From contig NZ_JBHSCZ010000001.1 in the NCBI RefSeq assembly GCF_042651465.1, forward strand, positions 744,001 through 808,000: a stretch of 64,000 nt of DNA, given 5' to 3'. Of this stretch, positions 9,316 to 17,990 are shown piece after piece. The notes beneath the pieces were generated by a model that was not told the DNA's origin, searched no databases, and saw only the letters and a list, made by a program, of their open reading frames with translations. How positions within the stretch are numbered: the first letter of the stretch is position 1; each line of letters starts with the position of its first letter. Position numbers and translations under genes: made by a program. This DNA is from Ferruginibacter yonginensis. Lineage in GTDB: Bacteria > Bacteroidota > Bacteroidia > Chitinophagales > Chitinophagaceae.

Positions 9316-10731
9316 TTACACATTGGGTAATATTTCTTTAGCTTTCTGCATCATAAATGCAAAGGCTGCATCGTAATCATTGGGTATTTCACCATCTAAG
9401 ATAGCATTTCTAATAGCATCTTTTATAAGCCCTACTGGTTTTGAAGGTGCTAACTGAAACGTTTGCATAATAAGTTCGCCACTTATTGGTGGTTGCCAAT
9501 TACGCAATTGATCTGTTGCTTCAACTTCGGCACAGCGTTTACGTACCAATTCAAAATTATCTAAATACCGTTTTACTTTTTGTTTATTTTTTGAGGTAAT
9601 ATCAGCTTCACATAATTTCATTAGGCTATCAATATCTTCTCCAGCATCAAACAACAAACGCCTTATAGCTGAGTCGGTAATGTTTTCTTTTGTTAAACTA
9701 ATGGGCCTTAAGTGCATTTCAACCATTTTACGCACAAACTTCATTTTTTCATTTTGCGGTAATTTAAGTTGTGTAAAAATTTTAGGCACCATTTTGCCAC
9801 CAACGGCTTCATGGCCGTGAAAGGTCCAACCATGGCCTTCTTCAAACTTTTTAGTAGCAGGTTTAGCTATATCATGCAATACAGCAGCCCATCGCAACCA
9901 TAAATCATCAGTTGTTTGCGCTATATTATCAACCACTTGTAGGGTATGGTAAAAATTATCTTTATGGCCATAACCATCAACAAATTCGGCCCCTGCTAGG
10001 GCTACCATTTGCGGAAAAATAATTTGTAATAAGCCCGTTTTATACAATAAGTCAAATCCTATCGATGGCTTACTGCTGAGTAAAATTTTATTTAACTCTT
10101 CGGCAATACGTTCTTTGGTAATAATGTTTATACGCTTGGCGTTATGCACAATAGCTTCATAGGTTTGTGGTGCAATATTGTAATGCAATTGTGCTGCAAA
10201 ACGGATAGCCCTCATCATGCGCAAGGGGTCATCACTAAAGGTTTCTACTGCTTTTAAAGGTGTACGTATTATTTTATCTTCAATATCTTTTAACCCATTA
10301 AACGGATCAATCAATTCGCCAAAATTATTTTCATTCAAGCTAATACCCATGGCATTGATGGTAAAGTCTCTCCGTAATTGATCATCTTCTAATGTACCTG
10401 TTTGAACAATGGGGTTACGGCTGTTTTGTTGATAGCTTTCTTTTCGAGCTCCTACAAATTCAAGTTCAGTTTCGCCAATTTTAATTTGAGCAGTACCGTA
10501 TGTTTTATAAATATTTACATGGGTAGCTTCATTACCAAATAATAATGCCGTTTGTTCGGCCAAAGCAATACCATCACCTACACAAACAATATCAATATCT
10601 TTTGTTGATCGCCCAATTATTTTATCTCTCACAAAACCTCCTATCACATAACTTTCAACTCCTAACTTTTGTGCAGCTGCTGCTACATTTTTAAATATTC
10701 GCAGCTCATTATCGTTATACATTATTTTCAT
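9316..10731 (-). CDS. cca: CCA tRNA nucleotidyltransferase with HD domain
   Basis: The enzyme adds or repairs the 3' CCA of tRNAs. The N-terminal class-II nucleotidyltransferase core shows YVIGGFVRDKIIG, the metal-binding STKDIDIVCVGDG and the RRDFTINAMGISL motif. PLRMMRAIRFAAQL follows, and the HD domain has LHDIAKPATKKF and GHEAVGGKMV. I chose the ATG at 10731 (MKIMYNDNEL); a start at 10806 adds an unlikely hydrophobic extension. Host tRNA-Lys in this window lacks an encoded CCA, consistent with a need for this enzyme. Confidence 0.93.
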   Translation of the reverse strand: MKIMYNDNELRIFKNVAAAAQKLGVESYVIGGFVRDKIIGRSTKDIDIVCVGDGIALAEQTALLFGNEATHVNIYKTYGTAQIKIGETELEFVGARKESYQQNSRNPIVQTGTLEDDQLRRDFTINAMGISLNENNFGELIDPFNGLKDIEDKIIRTPLKAVETFSDDPLRMMRAIRFAAQLHYNIAPQTYEAIVHNAKRINIITKERIAEELNKILLSSKPSIGFDLLYKTGLLQIIFPQMVALAGAEFVDGYGHKDNFYHTLQVVDNIAQTTDDLWLRWAAVLHDIAKPATKKFEEGHGWTFHGHEAVGGKMVPKIFTQLKLPQNEKMKFVRKMVEMHLRPISLTKENITDSAIRRLLFDAGEDIDSLMKLCEADITSKNKQKVKRYLDNFELVRKRCAEVEATDQLRNWQPPISGELIMQTFQLAPSKPVGLIKDAIRNAILDGEIPNDYDAAFAFMMQKAKEILPNV

Positions 10732-10888
10732 CTGTAGCAAAAATACTAAAGTTGCTGTACGTAAAGCCGCTATCACAAAAATGAAAGTTAATAGGTAACA
10801 TGGCATTAATATTGTCTTTTACACACGACTAATGTTTTTGAACTTATTTATTAAAAACATTGCCATTTTGACGAACTAAATATAAATA

Positions 10889-13288
10889 ATGAGTAAAGAA
10901 TTTTTTTTACAAGGACAAGATGATGATATGGAGTTTATGCCTATTATTCCTTTAACTGAAGAAGATGATGAAAAGGCTGATGCACAGGACATTCCAGAAG
11001 AATTACCAATTTTACCTTTAAGAAATACCGTACTTTTTCCAGGAGTAGTTATACCAATTACTGTGGGGAGAGATAAAAGTATTAAAGCAGTAACAGATGC
11101 CTACAAAACTGACAAATTGGTAGGTGTAGTAGCGCAAAAAGACAGCAATATTGAAGAACCTCAAGTAAGTGATTTAGAAAAAATTGGTACCGTTGCAAAG
11201 CTAATAAAGCTTATAAAAATGCCTGATGGGGGTACTACTGTAATTATACAAGGCCGTAAACGCTTTGAATTAGAAAAAATTACTGCCGAAGAACCCTATT
11301 TTAAAGCAAAAATTAAAATATTAGAAGAGGTAAAACATAAAGGTGACCCTGACTTAGATGCTATTGTTGGTAGTGTAAAAGATTTAGCAGCGCAAATAAT
11401 TGGTTTATCGCCCAACATACCGAGTGAGGCAGGTATTATTTTAAAAAATATTGAAAACCCCTCTTTCCTTATACATTTTGTAAGCAGTAATTTAAACTGT
11501 GAACTGAAGCAAAAACAGCAGTTATTAGAAATTAGTGACCTTAAAGAAAGGGCTGAGTTACTCATGAGCCTTATGCATACTGAACTACAGTACGCTGAAC
11601 TCAAAAATAAAGTAACCAATAAAACAAGGGCTGAGCTTGATAAACAACAACGTGAGTACTTTTTGCAACAGCAAATGAAAGCCATTAAAGATGAATTAGG
11701 TGGTGATAATGTTGCTGAAGTAAAGGAAATGCAAAAAAAGGCTGAATCGAAAAATTGGCCAGCCGCCGCTGCTGAAATGTTTAAAAAAGGCATTGAAAAA
11801 TTAGAGCGGATGCACCCTTCAACACCAGATTATTCAGTGGTGTACAACCATTTAGATTTGATGTTGGATTTACCTTGGAATGAATTTACCAGTGATTCAT
11901 ACGATTTAAAAAAAGCAAAAAAAGTGCTTGATGTTGATCATTATGGTATGGATAAAATTAAGGACCGCATTTTAGAATACTTGGCTGTTTTAAAATTGAA
12001 GGGTGATATGAAAAGTCCTATACTTTGCTTTATTGGCCCTCCCGGTATTGGTAAAACGAGTTTGGGTAAAAGCATAGCAGCAGCTATTAATAGAAAATAT
12101 GTACGAGTAAGTTTAGGTGGTGTGCATGATGAAAGTGAAATTAGAGGCCACCGTAAAACGTATATTGGTGCTATGCCCGGCCGCATTTTACAATCGATAC
12201 GTAAAGCAAAAAGTGGAAACCCCGTTGTTATATTAGATGAAATTGATAAGGTAGGAAACGACCATAGAGGTGACCCATCATCTGCATTATTAGAAGTGCT
12301 TGACCCTGAACAAAACAATACTTTTTACGACAATTATTTAGAACTAGAATATGATTTAAGCAAAGTATTATTTATTGCAACGGCTAATAACATCAGTAGT
12401 ATTCAACCAGCTTTGAGAGACCGCTTAGAAGTAATTGATTTAAGTGGCTACGCTGTTGAAGAAAAAATAGAAATTGCTAAAAAGCATTTAATACCTAAAG
12501 AAAAAGAAATGCATGGCCTCAAAGCCAATAGCTTTAAAATGAGCGATGCTGTTTTACAAAAAGTAATTGAAGATTATACAAGAGAAAGTGGTGTTCGTGA
12601 GTTAGACAGACAATTGGCTAGTATTATGCGTTACCAAGCCAAAGAGATTGTATTAAGAGGTAAATTAAAAGCTACTATCACTAATAACGATGTTGAAAAA
12701 ATATTAGGTAAACCAAGGTATAGTAACGAATTATACAAAACAGCTAATATGCCAGGCGTTGCTGTAGGCCTTGCTTGGACCTATGTTGGTGGTGATATTC
12801 TTTTTATAGAAACACAATTAGTTGAAGGTAAAGGCGATTTACAATTAACTGGCAACCTTGGTAACGTAATGAAAGAAAGCGCCAGCACCGCATTCACCTG
12901 GTTGAAAGCCAATGCAAAAAAAATAGGTGTTTCAGCCGATATTTTTAGTAATAAAAGTGCTCACATACACGTACCTGAAGGTGCTACCCCTAAAGATGGG
13001 CCGAGCGCTGGTATTACCATGATGAGTGCCTTAGCAAGTGCCTATACAGGAAGAAAAATAAAACCGTTTTTAGCAATGACGGGTGAAATTACCTTAAGAG
13101 GACAGGTTTTACCCGTTGGTGGCATTAAAGAAAAAATACTAGCAGCAAAACGCTCTGGCATTAAAGAAATTATTATGTGCTATATGAATGAGAAGGATGT
13201 ACTTGAAATAAATCCGGCATTTATAAAAGGGATGAAATTTCATTACGTGAAAACAATGGCGCAGGTAATTGATTTGGCCTTGGTGTAA
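10889..13288 (+). CDS. lon: ATP-dependent protease La (Lon)
   Basis: The 799-residue protein has the N-terminal LAN substrate domain (LPILPLRNTVLFPGVVIPI at about 40-58), a coiled linker, an AAA+ module with Walker A GPPGIGKTS (about 382-390) and Walker B VVILDEIDK, and a C-terminal protease domain with the Ser706-Lys749 dyad (PKDGPSAGITM and GGIKEK). It is cytoplasmic and degrades misfolded and regulatory proteins. It is divergent from cca with a 157-bp intergenic region that must hold both promoters. Confidence 0.98.
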   Translation: MSKEFFLQGQDDDMEFMPIIPLTEEDDEKADAQDIPEELPILPLRNTVLFPGVVIPITVGRDKSIKAVTDAYKTDKLVGVVAQKDSNIEEPQVSDLEKIGTVAKLIKLIKMPDGGTTVIIQGRKRFELEKITAEEPYFKAKIKILEEVKHKGDPDLDAIVGSVKDLAAQIIGLSPNIPSEAGIILKNIENPSFLIHFVSSNLNCELKQKQQLLEISDLKERAELLMSLMHTELQYAELKNKVTNKTRAELDKQQREYFLQQQMKAIKDELGGDNVAEVKEMQKKAESKNWPAAAAEMFKKGIEKLERMHPSTPDYSVVYNHLDLMLDLPWNEFTSDSYDLKKAKKVLDVDHYGMDKIKDRILEYLAVLKLKGDMKSPILCFIGPPGIGKTSLGKSIAAAINRKYVRVSLGGVHDESEIRGHRKTYIGAMPGRILQSIRKAKSGNPVVILDEIDKVGNDHRGDPSSALLEVLDPEQNNTFYDNYLELEYDLSKVLFIATANNISSIQPALRDRLEVIDLSGYAVEEKIEIAKKHLIPKEKEMHGLKANSFKMSDAVLQKVIEDYTRESGVRELDRQLASIMRYQAKEIVLRGKLKATITNNDVEKILGKPRYSNELYKTANMPGVAVGLAWTYVGGDILFIETQLVEGKGDLQLTGNLGNVMKESASTAFTWLKANAKKIGVSADIFSNKSAHIHVPEGATPKDGPSAGITMMSALASAYTGRKIKPFLAMTGEITLRGQVLPVGGIKEKILAAKRSGIKEIIMCYMNEKDVLEINPAFIKGMKFHYVKTMAQVIDLALV

Positions 13289-13616
13289 AAAAAGTTAAAA
13301 CCCTAAAACTACGATAAGTAAAAATACGTAAGTTTGTGTGATTCAACTGATTTCATGTTGGTTGTTTTAAGGGTTAAAAGAAAAAACCCTCCATTTCAAT
13401 GGAGGGTTTTTTATGTTTTATAACATACGTTTTCAATTACTTATATATTATTATTAATAAAATTAAAAATAATCGTTACTTTTTAAAAATTTTCAGCACT
13501 TAAAAAGGAAGCAATAAATGGCATTTAAATATTGCCTAAACCACCAATTTGCAGCCCAAAATGTGTAAATTTCTGCTAAAAACTATATGAGTATTTCTAC
13601 TCATTTTTTGAACTGG
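13289..13616. other. Gene-free interval between lon and a convergent membrane-protein gene
   Basis: About 330 bases between convergent genes. Apart from the lon terminator I see only AT-rich sequence without an ORF, repeat or RNA-like fold. Confidence 0.6.
13381..13412 (+). terminator. Bidirectional terminator downstream of lon
   Basis: AAAAAACCCTCCATT pairs with AATGGAGGGTTTTTT over a small loop. A-run and T-run on opposite sides make it usable for both lon and the convergent gene ending at 13617. Confidence 0.92.
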
Positions 13617-14093
13617 TTAATTTTTATCTAATTGGTTGCGTTCAATCCAACTGATTTCTTTCTTTGAATTAAAAGCTTGTACAATACCAACTAAAAATAT
13701 GGCTAAAACATTACTAGCTAAAAATGCTAAGTTAAAAGTGTAGTAATCTGAAATAGCATTGTAGTTGTACTTAAAAAATTTAATTAAGTCGAGTACCCAA
13801 AATATGGCCCAAGCAGCTAAAGCTGCAAAAAAAACGATGTAGCTAAATACTTTAACCGCCATTGATGATAACTGCTTTGTACGTTTATAGTAAATTAAAT
13901 ACACAGTTATAAATAAAATTGCTGGTACGCAAACAATAAATAAAATGTACAAATTATTAAACCAAGGCACATAGCTTAATACGCCAAAAAATAACCTTAA
14001 CCCTAACATAATAAGTACCAAGGCCACTATAAACCCAACAAAAGAAAAAAACAACATCCCAAAAAGGCGAATGTATTTGCCATTATCATCCAT
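13617..14093 (-). CDS. Small integral membrane protein (about four TM segments)
   Basis: The 158-residue product has hydrophobic spans near residues 11-33, 44-67, 78-103 and 120-142, a short cytoplasmic-type basic loop (YYKRTKQLS) and a charged C-terminus. No catalytic motif is visible. The start ATG at 14093 lies 6 bp after the M42 peptidase stop on the same strand, so the two are probably co-transcribed. Function unknown. Confidence 0.75.
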   Translation of the reverse strand: MDDNGKYIRLFGMLFFSFVGFIVALVLIMLGLRLFFGVLSYVPWFNNLYILFIVCVPAILFITVYLIYYKRTKQLSSMAVKVFSYIVFFAALAAWAIFWVLDLIKFFKYNYNAISDYYTFNLAFLASNVLAIFLVGIVQAFNSKKEISWIERNQLDKN

Positions 14094-14099
14094 AACCCA

Positions 14100-15209
14100 T
14101 TATTTAAAGTAACTCAAATTTGTTTTTGGTGTTAGGTTGATTAAGCTTTCGTACATTAATTTGATGGTATTTTCAATATCATCTTTATGTAACATTTCAA
14201 CCGTGGTATGCATATAACGTAATGGTATAGATATTAATACCGATGGGCAGCCATCGTTAGCGTAAGCAAACGACTCAGTATCGGTTCCAGTACTTCTACT
14301 AACGGCTCTTAATTGGTATGGAATATTCTTTTTATCTGCCACATCTTGCACAAAACTTAAAAGCTTATTATGCACTGCTGGTCCATAACACAAGCTAGGC
14401 CCTTTACCACAAGCACATTCGCCTTCAATCATTTTATTGATCATTGGTGTAGTACTATCATGCGTAACATCAGTAATGATAGCTACATCAGGCTTAATTC
14501 TTCTTGCAATCATTTCAGCACCACGTAAACCTATTTCTTCTTGTACTGCATTTACAATGTATAAACCGAAAGGTAATTTCTTTTTATTTTCTTTTAATAA
14601 ACGAGCTACTTCAGCAATCATAAAACCGCCTACCCTGTTATCAAAAGCTCTACCTACAATATAACCATGTGCTAGTTCCTCATATTTATCTTCGTAGGTA
14701 ACCACTGCACCTATATGTATGCCCAAAGCTTCTACTTCTTTTTTTGTACGGGCACCACAGTCTAAAAATAAATTATCAACCTTTGGTTGTGGCTCTTTGG
14801 CTTCGCTATTGCCTAAACGAGTATGAATGGCTGGCCATCCAAAAACGGCCCTTACTTTTCCTTTTTTACCATGTATTGCTACCCTCATACTTGGTGCAAT
14901 TTGGTGGTCAACACCTCCATTTCTTTTTAAGTAAATTAATCCATCGGCTGAAATGTAATTTACAAACCAGCTAATTTCATCAGCATGGGCTTCAATTACC
15001 ACTTTAAAAGGAGCATCAGCATTTATTACACCCACTGCAGTACCATAAGGATCTGTAAAAAAAGAATCAACATAAGGTTTAAGGTATTGCATCCATAATT
15101 TTTGTCCACCACTTTCAAAACCAGTTGGAGATGGGTTGTTAATGTAGTTTTCTAAAAACTGATATGATTGTTTATTTAAAACTGATGATACTTTGCTTGC
15201 TTTTGCCAT
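14100..15209 (-). CDS. M42-family metallo-aminopeptidase (glutamyl aminopeptidase/endoglucanase-M type)
   Basis: The 369-residue cytoplasmic enzyme has the M42 di-metal ligands and catalytic residues in order: VVIEAHADEISWFV (His and Asp), AFDNRVGGF (bridging Asp), VQEEIGLRGAEM (catalytic Glu pair) and VAIITDVTHDS (Asp). SRSTGTDTESFAY and PLRYMHTTVEML (final His) complete the site. The family forms large tetrahedral dodecamers that trim peptides. A likely -7 promoter box lies about 20 bp upstream of the ATG. Confidence 0.93.
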   Translation of the reverse strand: MAKASKVSSVLNKQSYQFLENYINNPSPTGFESGGQKLWMQYLKPYVDSFFTDPYGTAVGVINADAPFKVVIEAHADEISWFVNYISADGLIYLKRNGGVDHQIAPSMRVAIHGKKGKVRAVFGWPAIHTRLGNSEAKEPQPKVDNLFLDCGARTKKEVEALGIHIGAVVTYEDKYEELAHGYIVGRAFDNRVGGFMIAEVARLLKENKKKLPFGLYIVNAVQEEIGLRGAEMIARRIKPDVAIITDVTHDSTTPMINKMIEGECACGKGPSLCYGPAVHNKLLSFVQDVADKKNIPYQLRAVSRSTGTDTESFAYANDGCPSVLISIPLRYMHTTVEMLHKDDIENTIKLMYESLINLTPKTNLSYFK

Positions 15210-15227
15210 TCGTAAAAATTTATATTA

Positions 15228-15235
15228 CAAAGATA
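15228..15235 (-). promoter_or_regulatory. Bacteroidetes -7 promoter box for the M42 peptidase gene
   Basis: On the minus strand TATCTTTG matches TAnnTTTG and lies about 20 bp upstream of the ATG at 15209. The -33 element is not obvious. Confidence 0.5.
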
Positions 15236-15293
15236 AATTAAAGCAACCTTTATAAAATTGTTTGAATTACTTAATAAGGAATAAAATTGCTCA

Positions 15294-16127
15294 TTAAAAA
15301 ATAGATGCGATATAAGTGGTAAGTGAGGTAAAAATCATTAGGCCATCTACAAAAAAATAATAAAATACATAACCCTGTGGCTTTTTAGATTGTAGGTATA
15401 CCCACCAAACAACCGCAGCGGTTAATACAAATGCAAACATTTGTGCATCATCAAACATATACCAACGTAGTAAAATACCAGCTAGGCAATATAAAACAAA
15501 AACAATTTTTATAATAGTATCAATAGTACCAGCTTTTAAATCAGTTGCCAAACTATGTAACCCATGTTGTTGATCAATAGCAACATCTCTATTATCAAAA
15601 ATGATACACAACAACAACATAAATAAAAACCTAGCATTAAAAAGAAGGGCGATACTAACAGTTGAAATATTAGAAACAAATGCAATAGATAATATGGTAG
15701 TTACATAAGCCCAAGTAAATGCCAATAATAATGTTTTAAAAAAACCAAGTTGTTGCAACTTTTTTGAAAAACTAAAAGGCAGCATGGGTAAGGCATACAA
15801 CATCGTTAAAAAAGCACCAACAAATAAGTAAGGCAACAAAGCCAACTGTAAATAACCAAAAACCAAACAGCCCAAAAAACCGATGATATAAACAGCAACA
15901 AAAGAACTGTTTATTTTAATAAATTCTGCTACTTGTTTGTTTTTTGAAAAATACCATTTGCTTAATAGCCAGTAAAAATTGTATCCACAAAGCGTTGCAA
16001 AAAATACCAACGCATATAATGGCAATGAATACGCTGTATGTAATAATAGGTTTGTTTGAAAACATAAAGCCACCGCTGCAAAAGCAATAAAAATAGAATG
16101 CGATAAAATAAAACGTAACAAACGCAT
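15294..16127 (-). CDS. Polytopic membrane protein, UbiA-prenyltransferase-like
   Basis: About 277 residues with eight or nine hydrophobic spans. A loop carries FDNRDVAIDQQHGLHSLAT, which resembles the second Asp-rich motif (DxxxD) of UbiA-type prenyltransferases. The first motif is degenerate (GYNFYWLLSK), so catalysis is doubtful. The ATG at 16127 overlaps the previous stop as TAATG, indicating translational coupling; the longer reading would use a TTG at 16136. Substrate unknown. Confidence 0.65.
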   Translation of the reverse strand: MRLLRFILSHSIFIAFAAVALCFQTNLLLHTAYSLPLYALVFFATLCGYNFYWLLSKWYFSKNKQVAEFIKINSSFVAVYIIGFLGCLVFGYLQLALLPYLFVGAFLTMLYALPMLPFSFSKKLQQLGFFKTLLLAFTWAYVTTILSIAFVSNISTVSIALLFNARFLFMLLLCIIFDNRDVAIDQQHGLHSLATDLKAGTIDTIIKIVFVLYCLAGILLRWYMFDDAQMFAFVLTAAVVWWVYLQSKKPQGYVFYYFFVDGLMIFTSLTTYIASIF

Positions 16128-16588
16128 TATTGACAACGGAATAATACAGGTTCTCCCGTTTTTATAACATTGCTTTTATTCTTTGCAAAATCCTTTACAT
16201 AAATTTCATAATAAATAGTGTCAACATGAATGGCGTTACCCGGCACTGGCCTACATTTTGTTGCTTTTTCCAATGAAGCGGTAACGGTTACTTTAAAATC
16301 CTTTCGAGTAGCACTTGATAATACCGGAAAAATAGCAGAGTCAATATCGTTGGTTAGTAAACTTTTAATGTATACCCAAGCGGTATCTTTACCATCATTA
16401 TAACCTACATCACCTTCGGCATCAGTCAACTCAAAATTTACTGAAGGAAAAACAGCCGTTGGATCACTAGCATCTACAAAATTTGAAGTAAGTGATTTGT
16501 AAGTAATTTGAGGTGCTGTAGTAAACTTATCTTTCTTACAAGAAAAAAATATCGCTACAACCATCACCGCTACGGTAATATATTTCAT
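16127..16588 (-). CDS. Small lipoprotein (Cys-Lys-Lys type)
   Basis: Starting at the ATG at 16588 the product opens MKYITVAVMVVAIFFSCKK, a lipoprotein signal with Cys17 followed by Lys-Lys, typical of Bacteroidetes. The mature domain of about 135 residues is beta-rich, with an acidic turn LTDAEGDVGYNDGKD resembling calcium-binding or Ig-like loops. An upstream in-frame start at 16615 would hide the signal. It is coupled to the membrane protein downstream. Role unknown. Confidence 0.7.
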   Translation of the reverse strand: MKYITVAVMVVAIFFSCKKDKFTTAPQITYKSLTSNFVDASDPTAVFPSVNFELTDAEGDVGYNDGKDTAWVYIKSLLTNDIDSAIFPVLSSATRKDFKVTVTASLEKATKCRPVPGNAIHVDTIYYEIYVKDFAKNKSNVIKTGEPVLFRCQ

Positions 16589-16652
16589 GTGCTGTACTTT
16601 TAAAATTACACTCAAATTTAATGATTGAAAATGGTTTAACCATTTAATATTT

Positions 16653-16660
16653 TAGCTTTG
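16653..16660 (+). promoter_or_regulatory. -7 promoter box upstream of the LuxE-like gene
   Basis: TAGCTTTG matches TAnnTTTG and sits 33 bp before the ATG at 16694. A convincing -33 element is not seen at the usual spacing. Confidence 0.45.
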
Positions 16661-16693
16661 TGTTTTTGATAACAAACAAAGCAGCGAATACAA

Positions 16694-17707
16694 ATGACTA
16701 TCATAAACGAGACGCTATTAAGGAATACGGTGCTGCATTGCAATCATCAAAATTTTGAAAGTGTAGCCTTAGCTGTTTTTAATTTTCAATATCAACATAA
16801 TACTATTTACAGAACATATTGCGATTTATTAAAAATTAATCCACTCAACATTACAACAATTGATAAAATACCTTTTTTACCAATTCAATTTTTTAAAACG
16901 CAACAAATAAAAACTACCCATTTTAATGAAGCCATTATTTTTGAAAGTAGCGGTACTACTGGTAGTGTAAACAGTAAACATTTTGTAAAAGATGTTGCGC
17001 TCTATATAGAAAGCTTTACAAAAGGGTTGCAACATTTTTATGGTAACGTTGATGATGTTTGTATAATTGGATTATTACCATCTTACTTAGAAAGGCAACA
17101 TTCATCATTGGTGTATATGGTACAACACCTCATTGAACAATCAAACCACCCCAACAGTGGCTTTTATTTGTATGATGTTGAACAACTAAAAAGTGTATTA
17201 GCGGTCAATGAAGCGGCACAACAAAAAACGATATTAATAGGTGTAACCTATGCCCTCATTGATTTTGCCGAAAAACATCCGATGCCATTACAACACACTA
17301 TTGTAATGGAGACAGGTGGCATGAAAGGGCGTAAAAAAGAGTTGAGCAGAAAAGAAGTACATCAAATACTATCAACACAATTAGGCCTTACTCATATACA
17401 TTCTGAATATGGCATGACGGAACTTTTATCGCAAGCATATTCAAAGCAGGAAGGTATATTTGATTGTCCACCATGGATGCGAATAGTAATAAGAAGTGAA
17501 GATGACCCTTTTGACATTACAACGAACATTGCTGCTGATACAAAACCAAAAATTGGAGGTGTAAATATTATTGATTTGGCCAATTTGTATAGTTGCGCTT
17601 TTATTGCGACAGATGATGTGGGTAGATTACATCCGCATCATCAATTTGAAATAATTGGTCGTTTGTATAATAGCGATATTAGAGGTTGTGGGCTGATGAT
17701 ATTATAG
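16694..17707 (+). CDS. LuxE-like acyl-protein synthetase
   Basis: The 337-residue product carries the adenylate-forming motif FESSGTTGS (residues about 90-98) preceded by IPFLPIQFFKTQQIK, a LuxE / acyl-protein synthetase signature, and HSEYGMTELLSQAY near 235-248. LuxE enzymes activate fatty acids as acyl-AMP and transfer them to a protein cysteine. In Bacteroidetes, stand-alone members are common and their substrates are undefined. It is the last host gene before tRNA-Lys and the prophage. Confidence 0.8.
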   Translation: MTIINETLLRNTVLHCNHQNFESVALAVFNFQYQHNTIYRTYCDLLKINPLNITTIDKIPFLPIQFFKTQQIKTTHFNEAIIFESSGTTGSVNSKHFVKDVALYIESFTKGLQHFYGNVDDVCIIGLLPSYLERQHSSLVYMVQHLIEQSNHPNSGFYLYDVEQLKSVLAVNEAAQQKTILIGVTYALIDFAEKHPMPLQHTIVMETGGMKGRKKELSRKEVHQILSTQLGLTHIHSEYGMTELLSQAYSKQEGIFDCPPWMRIVIRSEDDPFDITTNIAADTKPKIGGVNIIDLANLYSCAFIATDDVGRLHPHHQFEIIGRLYNSDIRGCGLMIL

Positions 17708-17860
17708 AAAATGAAAATAAATGACTGATTTTAATTAATTGATTCACACTATTTTAAAATCATAAATTATTTTTTCAAAAAAAACTATTGGCTGTAAGTA
17801 TTGTCATTGTTAGGTTTTAGAAAAATGAACCTTTTTATTTAAAAAAAGATTTCAAATTTA

Positions 17861-17891
17861 TTTGGCGAAATAAGTTTTTATCTTATTTTTG
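17861..17891 (+). promoter_or_regulatory. Promoter of tRNA-Lys
   Basis: TTTG at 17861-17864 and TATTTTTG at 17884-17891, separated by 19 bp, match the Bacteroidetes -33/-7 consensus exactly. The tRNA begins 27 bp further on. Confidence 0.8.
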
Positions 17892-17917
17892 CACTCCCAA
17901 CGAAACACGGGAAGGAA

Positions 17918-17990
17918 GAATTGGTAGCTCAGTTGGTAGAGCAATACACTTTTAATGTATGGGCCCTGGGTTCGAGTCCCAGCCAGTTCA
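17918..17990 (+). tRNA. tRNA-Lys(TTT), prophage attachment site
   Basis: A full cloverleaf: acceptor GAATTGG/CCAGTTC, D arm with AGTTGGTAGA, anticodon stem ATACA/TGTAT with loop CTTTTAA (anticodon TTT), and T arm CTGGG TTCGAGT CCCAG. The discriminator is A and no CCA is encoded. The serine recombinase gene of the prophage ends inside it on the other strand, so its 3' half is the likely attB/attL overlap. Confidence 0.96.

Noticed and set aside
11296..12318. Antisense ORFs of 165 and 125 residues inside lon
   Set aside because: They mirror a strongly conserved gene, are rich in Ser/Cys/Leu as antisense shadows are, and have no starts or context of their own.
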